Positions 57,701-64,000 of a DNA stretch of 64,000 bases are shown here, in pieces. A program made the translations under genes and the position numbers. Under the pieces are notes generated by a model. That model was given only the letters and a program-made list of their open reading frames with translations, had not been told where the DNA came from and searched no databases. How positions within the stretch are numbered: the first letter of the stretch is position 1; each line of letters begins with the position of its first letter. The stretch is from Bacteroidota bacterium (GTDB taxonomy: Bacteria; Bacteroidota; Bacteroidia; 2-12-FULL-35-15), in NCBI GenBank assembly GCA_025963715.1, contig JAOQAG010000024.1, forward strand, positions 127,155-191,154, in the 5' to 3' direction.

Positions 57701-58166
57701 AAGGCCGGGGCTGCGGATAGAGATCCGTTAAAGGTGCTGACCAGCTTAAGCCTTCAATGTACTCCTGCTTCTCTGCTGTGATCTTCGATCCTTGCGGGAT
57801 GCTGATGCTGTATTTGCCCCATGTTGCAGTAACATCGTTCTGCTGAATGCCTTCTTTGCCGATCTCCATGATCGTAAGATCACTCTTTACAGCTGCGTCC
57901 GGATCTGTTGCATTGATCCAGACAAGGTTTGTATGCTCCAACGTTCCGGCCGGAACAAGCTTTTGAAAATTAGTGCAGAATACTTCCGGAACGGCCGGTG
58001 ACGCAAGGAAAACAAAATACCCTTTGTATGTATTAAAACAAGCAGCGAAAGGTAATTCGTCGGGGCAGGTTGTTGAATAAATAAAAAAAGTGATGACGCC
58101 GTTACCGGGTTGTTCAGCTGTGTAAAAACTACAGATCTTACTTTTATACTTTATGGTAAAAACCAT
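54780..58166 (-). CDS. First gene of the giant-protein operon, 1128-residue protein, unknown function
   Basis: No signal peptide or membrane segment. The sequence is mostly beta-rich with many aromatic residues (FYTAEQPGNGVITFFIYS; GFRYFMPAAGAKEVVSQYYP; LSFIMEPVPGRIGGHRLRMP). It includes a Gly/Ser/Pro-rich stretch near 420-450 (STSPLYGGGVGVSGP). The C-terminal third has long strand pairs (FNAHHLGIEINQVV; FGLIDYKGRTNPP; LSLNDIALKVLGFSIPPGG) whose spacing recalls the small paralogous proteins downstream. No catalytic motif stands out, and I do not recognise a family. It leads the operon: 46 bp separate it from the 177-residue gene. Confidence 0.82.
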   Translation of the reverse strand: MVFTIKYKSKICSFYTAEQPGNGVITFFIYSTTCPDELPFAACFNTYKGYFVFLASPAVPEVFCTNFQKLVPAGTLEHTNLVWINATDPDAAVKSDLTIMEIGKEGIQQNDVTATWGKYSISIPQGSKITAEKQEYIEGLSWSAPLTDLYPQPRPFFLPFERENRGLLITRASISDFSDNPHTGWDVGFRYFMPAAGAKEVVSQYYPLFHPEENRNILFKLYWDLTSSKRTKMEFEELSFIMEPVPGRIGGHRLRMPEQPQRIRTWLRTDMGLTVYLDPVNDKTVPGKAAKLVLAGLPDNDYYWTPEGCFELSLDKDAKKLTSYYLLCGLSGVETMSFLPKTDQQHGDVLCFESGKPAFVYNFPGNKNAPRVPRDLYMPHSGIGADTSSYLNDTYKTSWLKIGSYTGVSGPTNYYYAQPSTSPLYGGGVGVSGPAAAYTFLPFFRPPSAVLNTTSASRSGVGFPMVPFAGAVSNEGTQKINSVAKSSSGFLSFFEEQVLAPSRTEQVMKKQSGVKKQLKAGTSDKTSYSTSPQGLLVKIGEQDFKWKKLMFAYTPADPAIAGSVTSELSFENLGDQLQAAFQKKQLFLVVSLLPESDAKQFNNEVAIQGWPFRLDVPASTSGDDYKNVLIFKFAAGSISDLIDAPAEWTSAQDFNKDPQNVSQWLRSYIDKKEEKLLRKSRYNSQPSLYTHFKEIVESKTWTGVLALNVDINLEDFPDQIKGLVGGIDLERFNAHHLGIEINQVVPDDVNGGLKFAGPSSLFGLIDYKGRTNPPDLPFDFKVNLLQVHFMNNTITDFRCNISLTVSQLFGEAVRFAPPPVQPYTIDLTGTYEKHEGVATYSFLSDKNYTLSSINGRVWNSITLSKVQFFTLSQRDKTVNSVFSFFGDMVFNDIGTGKKTGFDLFSFDLLSFNGMQLLMNFNIPGKPIKKTVLNFVFDPSAITFNNSASTTRKASLFENFPLDVKGMVFGDDKKLPSGKGYFKIKLPAELEISDEITSTWYAIRYDLDLGTPGALAEKAGFTASILACWTPFDLYEGTHIAAFLQLPGGGGLLQTTIQNVLTLSVANTQFLQQGTADKPIYRLSLNDIALKVLGFSIPPGGKTNASLFTNADQQGKKDSIGWYIAYNKK

Positions 58167-58266
58167 TTTGTTGTTGCTTTAGATAAAGGATACAAAATTG
58201 AAAGAAAGATCCGAAGGGAAATATATAACAATATTTCTGCTTTGCAAAGAAGAAACAGCGTTTTTG

Positions 58267-58397
58267 AGGTAGTGTATCAGTTTGAAAAAGTATAACGTAT
58301 GATTTTTCAATCAATTACTCTTCGACAAGCTCAGTTGACCTTTGAGGTCATGTTGAGCCTGTCGAAACATTTGATAAATTAAACTGATACACCACCT
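58267..58397. repeat. Nested inverted-repeat element upstream of the AraC-type gene
   Basis: Outer arms AGGTAGTGTATCAGTTT (58267-58283) and AAACTGATACACCACCT (58381-58397) pair with one mismatch. An inner pair, TTCGACAAGCTCA (58321-58333) and TGAGCCTGTCGAA (58354-58366), pairs with one mismatch. The inner sequence is a widespread type of bacterial palindromic repeat. No coding frame. Confidence 0.82.
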
Positions 58398-58404
58398 AAT
58401 ATAT

Positions 58405-58412
58405 TATCTTTG
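58405..58412 (+). promoter_or_regulatory. -7 element (TATCTTTG) abutting the AraC-type start codon
   Basis: An exact TAnnTTTG match lies 3 bp before the ATG at 58416. If used, transcription would start at or just inside the start codon, giving a leaderless or near-leaderless mRNA. Confidence 0.45.
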
Positions 58413-58415
58413 AAA

Positions 58416-59228
58416 ATGCAGCACCAAGAATTTGAACCTCCTGAAGAGTTACGGGATACCATAAGGTGTTTTTGGTACACCAAAAGAGACTCCGGGGAAC
58501 TATCATCGGGTTTTGAAGTAGTACCTGATGGCTACGCTGAAATTATTTTTCATTTCGGAAGCGCCTGCAGCATTTTTCACAATGGAGTTTTGCAGCCATT
58601 GCCATCACCTTTTATGATGGGGCTGCTCAATCAGCCTGTTGTTTTTTACACAAAAAGCCTTTTAGAAATTATTGGTATCAGGTGCTTTCCCTGGACCGTG
58701 TTTGATCTGCTCGGACTCCCGTCCGGCAAAGATGGACTGCGTGTATTTGAGCATCCTGTTGCTCAGCTTCAATCTACTTTGAATAAGTGTATTGAAGCTG
58801 GCAGGATAGAGGAAGCGGTAGTCCATGTAAAACAATATTTCCTGAATGAACGGTCGCGGGTTGCTATTGACAGCATGCTATTTAAAGCGGGTGTTGCTAT
58901 GAGGGAAGCAAAGGGCAGCATGCCGGTAAGCCAGGTAGCAGCAGCGGCTCATGCAACGGTTCGTACATTAGAAAGGAAGTTCAAGCAATCTTCTGGCTAT
59001 ACCGTTAAAGACGTGTCCGGCCTGATGCGTTTTGAACAGGTACGAAATCAATTATGGCTGAATCCAAATTCCAGCATTGCCGGTTTAGCTCATGAGCTGG
59101 GCTATACGGATCAATCCCACCTGAGCAGGGAATTCAAGCGCTACAGCGGCACTACACCAGCAGCGTTTGCACGAAAAGCAAAGAAACTGGCTGTAAGCAA
59201 GGATTTTGTCGCGTTTATACAAGCCTGA
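58416..59228 (+). CDS. AraC-family transcriptional regulator
   Basis: This 270-residue protein has an N-terminal sensor-like region (~1-125; EPPEELRDTIRCFWYTKRDS, LPSPFMMGLLNQPVVF) of the type often found in Bacteroidota AraC regulators (DUF6597-like). The C-terminal AraC DNA-binding pair of helix-turn-helix motifs is at ~165-255 (VSQVAAAAHATVRTLERKFK; SIAGLAHELGYTDQSHLSREFKRY). I chose ATG at 58416 over the in-frame TTG two codons earlier. It precedes the monooxygenase gene by 38 bp in the same direction, so it probably controls and is co-transcribed with it. Confidence 0.9.
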   Translation: MQHQEFEPPEELRDTIRCFWYTKRDSGELSSGFEVVPDGYAEIIFHFGSACSIFHNGVLQPLPSPFMMGLLNQPVVFYTKSLLEIIGIRCFPWTVFDLLGLPSGKDGLRVFEHPVAQLQSTLNKCIEAGRIEEAVVHVKQYFLNERSRVAIDSMLFKAGVAMREAKGSMPVSQVAAAAHATVRTLERKFKQSSGYTVKDVSGLMRFEQVRNQLWLNPNSSIAGLAHELGYTDQSHLSREFKRYSGTTPAAFARKAKKLAVSKDFVAFIQA

Positions 59229-59260
59229 CACAGGAACATTCCGGAATTTTGTAATCGTAA

Positions 59261-60406
<1,146 letters not shown>

Positions 60407-60440
60407 GTTACGGAATAATTTCCCTTAATTAAAGTTAATT

Positions 60441-60640
60441 GAAATCGGAAAGTTATACCAAGCTTATACTATTTAGTGTTGTTGTAGGAAAATGTTGTTG
60501 TTTTTACCATACTCACGAATAATACTGTCATCCCGTCCGCCGCGGCGGACGGGATGACAGTTCTGGAGAATACTTCTGTTTCCATAACAACATTGTTCTA
60601 CAACAGAATCTACTATTTTAATTGAAAAAATCTTATTTGT
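60441..60640. repeat. Palindromic element after the Tet(X)-like gene
   Basis: A perfect 38-bp palindrome (60524-60561; arms ACTGTCATCCCGTCCGCCG) sits inside a weaker inverted pair: TTGTTGTAGGAAAATGTTGTT near 60478-60498 and AACAACATTGTTCTACAACA near 60585-60604. The left edge, AATCGGAAAGTTATACCAAG near 60445, resembles the edge of the element at 39662. No gene lies in 60407-60684. Confidence 0.82.
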
Positions 60641-60684
60641 GCGTCATTGCCAGGGATACTGTTTGATTTTGAGCTCCTCTCGGA

Positions 60685-63138
60685 TCAAAAAGGTAAAATC
60701 AATTTAACGCAACTATTTCTTCCCATGCTATACATTCCGTAACGCCCGTCAGCTGATTGATTGTAATACTCAAAATATTTTAAGCGACTTAAATTCGACT
60801 GATAAGCCAGGTCAAAAATATTATTTACCTGTAGTTGCAATTGCAGTGTTTGTTTCTTCGTGTAACGGATCTCTGCGCTGATACCTGCATTAAATAAGGC
60901 GTATCCGGGTGTAGGTGTTTCTGTGCGATACAATGCCAGGTAACGGTTTTGCGAAGCGTTGTAATCCATTTCTGCTTTTATACTTACGGTTGGCAATTTT
61001 TCCAAATTGGTTTTTATATCGTAACTGATAGTGCTTAGTAATTTCATAGGTGGAATAAGAGGAAGGTACTCTCCGTTTATTCCTTCCACAATATATTGCT
61101 GCTTGCGGTTAAAGCCATAAACGAGCGAAAAATTATTATTAAAATCAAATCCTTTTATAAAACCCGGATGAAGATCAAATGCCGCTTCTAATCCGTATAG
61201 TTGTGCAGAAGCCTGCTGATACTGGAATGTTTTGTTACCCTGCGATACAACAATGGGCCTTCCGTTTTCATCCACCGACTGAGAAAGATAAATATAATGC
61301 TGAATGTTATTATTGAACAAGCTAACCGAAGCCGATATGTCTTTAAAAACTCCGCTTACCCCCATGTCTTCCTGCAAACTGAATTCGGGGACAAAATTTC
61401 TATTTCCTAAATAAACAATGTGCGCACCCGGATCTAAACCATTTGATGCAAATTCGGTAATGCTTGGCGCTCTGTATCCTCTCGCTACATTGGCTTTTAA
61501 ACTTATCTCATCTGAAACCTGGTACGTGGAGCCGATGCTGGATGATACACCGCTGAACGTTTTTTTAAATGCCGGAAATTGTAAAACGGCACCAGCCACA
61601 TCACTTCCCGACTCGTAATTAAAACCGTTTGTTGCATTATTGCTGATGTAAAAATTATCTCCGCTTAAATTTCTTACATCATAGCGTATACCTCCGCTGA
61701 CCGTCCAGTTCCGGTATTTCCATTTGGCATACAGATAAGCACCAGCATCCATCAGCTTATAATCGGGAACAGGAAAGTCTGTGGCGCTCTTATTTTTATT
61801 GTTTTGATACATTCCATTTATACCAACACTTACTTCAATATTAAAAAATACCGGGGCGTTATAACGTAAGCCATAATTAATGGTATTAAGCCGTACATAC
61901 ATTCCCGCTTGTTTGGGATCTGTGGGATGATCGTATTCCCTGCGGATGTTTTGCTGAAAACCCAACACGCCATCCAGATCTCCTTTCCCAATTTGATAAT
62001 GATTATTCGTATACACCCGGTAGTGTTGTATATGTTGATGCAAAGGACTTAGCTTATACGAATTAAGTGCTGCATCTGAAACAACAGGCCTGCTTTTTAC
62101 ATTATCGTTAGTCCCTTCATAGATTTGTTTTGTGAATTTTCTTGTAAGAGAATCCCTGCTGCCATCAGGGATTCCCTGCAAATCATCATAGGCTGTAACG
62201 TTCAAATGTGTGTAGCCTTTTTCACTTGTATATCCGATCAAAGCGGAAGCATTTTTCTCTTCAAACCCTGTATTATAAACCTTTCCATCAATACTATTTG
62301 TATAATTCCTGGCAATACGGTAATTGCCGCGTACAGCAAAAAGCCAATGAACATTACTGTATCCCAATCGCAACCCGTTACCAACTAAGCCATTATTGCC
62401 TTGGTATTCGGAAAGAAACCGGCCTCTCCACACACTGTCTTTTTCGTTCGGGATGTATGGAATTAAACTTACTACACCCGCTAAAGCATCCGAACCGTAT
62501 TGTAAACTGGCCGGGCCTTTTATAACTTCTGCTCTCTGCATATTGTAAGCATCTACTTCAATGCCGTGCTCATCACCCCATTGCTGGCCTTCCTGCCTGA
62601 TACCATCATATAAAGTAAGTACACGATTATATCCTAATCCTCTTATAAATGGCTTGGAGATATTGGGTCCTGTTTTAACTGCATTTAATCCCGGAACATT
62701 TTTAACCAATGCGTCGATGATATTACTTTCATTCGCCCTGTCAATATTTTTTACCGACACATTAATAACGGGTATCGGGTTTTCTCTTATAAGCGTGGCT
62801 TTTGAAACACCTGTTACAACTACCTCATTTAATTTTTCCGGTAGTGGTTTTAATAAGATAAGATATTCGTTTTTTGCTGAGAAAATTTTCAGCGTATCTG
62901 TTTTATAACCGATACAGGTTATAATGAGTTCAGGATTATTAAGCTCCGCCGGAATCTCTAATTTAAATTTTCCATAGCTATCGGAATTACCTCCTGTTTT
63001 TGTTTTCAGGATCCCGATACTGCAAAATGGGAGTGCCTGCCTGGTTTCTGCGTCTTTTATCATTCCTGTTATAAGATGATGTTGAGCAACTGCATGAATG
63101 CTCAGGAGTAAAAATAGTGTGTAAAATATAATTTTCAT
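60685..63138 (-). CDS. TonB-dependent outer-membrane receptor
   Basis: This 817-residue protein has a signal peptide (1-19, AVAQ), a carboxypeptidase-regulatory-like N-terminal domain (~22-105) and a plug (~115-230; NIIDALVKNVPGLNAV, PFIRGLGYNRVLTLYDGIRQ, GPASLQYGSDALAGVVSLI). A 22-strand barrel follows, ending in the aromatic RNSCVKLILPF. The plug sequence GQQWGDEHGIEVD places acidic and His residues near the substrate path. The divergent neighbour is a DtxR/MntR-type metal regulator with an operator in between, so the likely cargo is a metal (iron, manganese or zinc) or its chelate. The cargo itself is inferred. Confidence 0.9.
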   Translation of the reverse strand: MKIIFYTLFLLLSIHAVAQHHLITGMIKDAETRQALPFCSIGILKTKTGGNSDSYGKFKLEIPAELNNPELIITCIGYKTDTLKIFSAKNEYLILLKPLPEKLNEVVVTGVSKATLIRENPIPVINVSVKNIDRANESNIIDALVKNVPGLNAVKTGPNISKPFIRGLGYNRVLTLYDGIRQEGQQWGDEHGIEVDAYNMQRAEVIKGPASLQYGSDALAGVVSLIPYIPNEKDSVWRGRFLSEYQGNNGLVGNGLRLGYSNVHWLFAVRGNYRIARNYTNSIDGKVYNTGFEEKNASALIGYTSEKGYTHLNVTAYDDLQGIPDGSRDSLTRKFTKQIYEGTNDNVKSRPVVSDAALNSYKLSPLHQHIQHYRVYTNNHYQIGKGDLDGVLGFQQNIRREYDHPTDPKQAGMYVRLNTINYGLRYNAPVFFNIEVSVGINGMYQNNKNKSATDFPVPDYKLMDAGAYLYAKWKYRNWTVSGGIRYDVRNLSGDNFYISNNATNGFNYESGSDVAGAVLQFPAFKKTFSGVSSSIGSTYQVSDEISLKANVARGYRAPSITEFASNGLDPGAHIVYLGNRNFVPEFSLQEDMGVSGVFKDISASVSLFNNNIQHYIYLSQSVDENGRPIVVSQGNKTFQYQQASAQLYGLEAAFDLHPGFIKGFDFNNNFSLVYGFNRKQQYIVEGINGEYLPLIPPMKLLSTISYDIKTNLEKLPTVSIKAEMDYNASQNRYLALYRTETPTPGYALFNAGISAEIRYTKKQTLQLQLQVNNIFDLAYQSNLSRLKYFEYYNQSADGRYGMYSMGRNSCVKLILPF

Positions 63139-63142
63139 GCTT

Positions 63143-63199
63143 CAAAAGTAGTATATACTAAATTTTATTATTAGGATACCCTAACAATTTGTATCTTTG
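63143..63199. promoter_or_regulatory. Divergent promoters and DtxR/MntR-type operator
   Basis: The operator candidate is TTAGG-ATAC-CCTAA (63171-63184), a perfect 5-bp inverted repeat of DtxR-family type. A 12-bp perfect palindrome, TAGTATATACTA, lies at 63149-63160. The minus-strand -7 element TACTTTTG (63143-63150) is 4 bp from the receptor start. The plus-strand -7 element TATCTTTG (63192-63199) is 4 bp from the regulator start at 63204. The operator would sit between the -33 and -7 regions of both, so bound regulator could block both genes. Confidence 0.75.
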
Positions 63200-63203
63200 T
63201 ACC

Positions 63204-63896
63204 ATGAATTCATTCAAAGAAGAAAATTATTTAAAAGCGATCTATCAGCTGGGAGTAATTGACAAAGAAAATGTAGTGGGCGCAACCGACCTTGCAAATT
63301 GGCTGGCTTTGAAACCACCTACTGTATTGGAGAAATTAAATTCCCTGGTTACAAAGGGATTGATAAATTACAATAAAACAGATGGTGCGATCCTTACTAA
63401 AAAGGGCTATGAAATTGCCATCAATATTGTGCGGAGGCACCGGATTTGGGAGACCTATTTATACAGGCAATTAAATTTTAGCTGGAGCGAGGTACATGAG
63501 ATCGCTGAACAGTTAGAGCATGTAAATTCGGATAAGCTCATTGATAAAATTTACAGCATATTGGGAAATCCGGAATTTGATCCGCATGGCGATCCCATAC
63601 CAAATAAACGGGGTGTATTGCCTAAATCCGACCGGAGGCCTTTGTCTAGAAGCGTTAAAGGCTGCAAGTGTGTGGTGCTTGGTGTGAGTCACGACAATGA
63701 AGCATTTTTAAATTATTTAAGCGATTTAAAAATTGCTTTAAATGATAAGCTCACGGTTGAGCAGATTATTTCTTATGATGAGAGCATCAGGCTTCTGAAT
63801 CAAAAAAAAGAATCCATAATTATTTCAGCCAAAGCAGCCGAACAATTACTGGTTGCCTGCCTGAAACCAAATTGTGAATGTAAAACTGCAAATTAG
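63204..63896 (+). CDS. DtxR/MntR-family metal-dependent transcriptional regulator
   Basis: This 230-residue protein has an N-terminal winged helix (~1-65; ATDLANWLALKPPTVLEKLN), the metal-binding and dimerisation domain (~70-140; RRHRIWETYLYRQL, EVHEIAEQLEHVNSDKLIDK, DPHGDPIPN) and a C-terminal FeoA/SH3-like domain (~150-218). The tail is Cys-rich (CLKPNCEC). At the DtxR Cys102 position the residue is Glu, as in manganese-responsive MntR. At the DtxR Met10/MntR Asp8 position it is Asn, so metal choice is uncertain. I chose ATG at 63204 over an in-frame TTG five codons upstream. It likely represses itself and the divergent TonB receptor when metal is plentiful. Confidence 0.9.
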   Translation: MNSFKEENYLKAIYQLGVIDKENVVGATDLANWLALKPPTVLEKLNSLVTKGLINYNKTDGAILTKKGYEIAINIVRRHRIWETYLYRQLNFSWSEVHEIAEQLEHVNSDKLIDKIYSILGNPEFDPHGDPIPNKRGVLPKSDRRPLSRSVKGCKCVVLGVSHDNEAFLNYLSDLKIALNDKLTVEQIISYDESIRLLNQKKESIIISAKAAEQLLVACLKPNCECKTAN

Positions 63897-63919
63897 TAAA
63901 AAAGATCCCGGCCTGCTTC

Positions 63920-64000
63920 TCAATGACTACTACCCATATAGAATGTTAACGTAGAACCGTCGGTTATATCCTTATGACTAAAAAACAGTTGCTTTAATTC
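63920..64000 (-). CDS. C-terminal end of a gene, probably GH92-like alpha-mannosidase (partial)
   Basis: The minus-strand frame is open from the window edge and ends with TGA at 63920-63922, giving 26 residues that include HKDITDGSTLTFYMGSSH. The order H-x-D-I-x-x-G-x-T-L-x-F-x-M-G is typical of the last strands of glycoside hydrolase family 92, calcium-dependent exo-alpha-mannosidases common in Bacteroidota. With so few residues the family call is tentative. It is convergent with the DtxR/MntR-type gene. Confidence 0.5.
   Translation of the reverse strand, partial: ELKQLFFSHKDITDGSTLTFYMGSSH

Overview
This window comes from a member of the phylum Bacteroidota, probably near the Chitinophagales/Sphingobacteriales, although the exact lineage cannot be read from the sequence. 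The evidence is a type B type IX secretion (T9SS) sorting domain on a 3602-residue adhesin, a type A sorting domain on an FG-GAP protein, a PorP/SprF protein, promoters of the Bacteroidota type with a TAnnTTTG -7 element, a SusC-style TonB receptor, and the coaX-LptC-CorC-PpiD gene order. No phage or plasmid genes, transposases, CRISPR arrays or rRNA genes were found.

Layout. 1-965 is the N-terminal part of a propeller sensor. 1320-15735 is a surface-adhesion block: a small secreted protein, the giant adhesin, a PorP/SprF protein and an OmpA/PD40 protein. 15736-16785 is repeat-rich and holds one 52-residue secreted peptide gene. 16786-23519 (minus) is a cell-envelope block: PpiD-like chaperone, CorC/GldE-like protein, small membrane protein, LptC, outer-membrane protein and pantothenate kinase. 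24088-31202 (minus) is a DUF2490 protein, a complete tripartite RND efflux pump and a small exported protein. A tRNA-Phe gene lies at 31369, followed by an FG-GAP/dockerin/T9SS gene bracketed by two copies of the same 26-bp palindrome. 34786-43368 is a glycosylation-like locus: a collagen-like/kelch protein with no signal peptide beside four glycosyltransferases. Two of these resemble fungal Golgi mannosyltransferases (Mnn2/GT71-like and Anp1-Mnn9/GT62-like). 43863-58166 (minus) is a five-gene operon of proteins without signal peptides. It ends in a 2950-residue protein with LysM-like motifs, and a short beta module seems to recur in several of its proteins. 58416-60406 is an AraC-type regulator and a Tet(X)-like flavin monooxygenase. 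60685-63896 is a TonB receptor divergent from a DtxR/MntR-type regulator, with a clear operator between them. The last 81 bases are the tail of a minus-strand gene that resembles the C-terminus of GH92 alpha-mannosidases.

How the genes may work together (inference). The adhesin, PorP/SprF and OmpA genes look like a substrate with its own outer-membrane partner, in the manner of SprB/SprF. The mannosyltransferase-like enzymes next to an Asn-Gly-Thr-rich collagen-like protein suggest dedicated protein glycosylation. The 43863-58166 operon is the least explained unit in the window and the best candidate for an undescribed system. Intergenic spaces hold several families of short palindromic repeats, some of them nested, and two diverged copies of a roughly 400-bp element lie within and just below the 43-58 kb operon.
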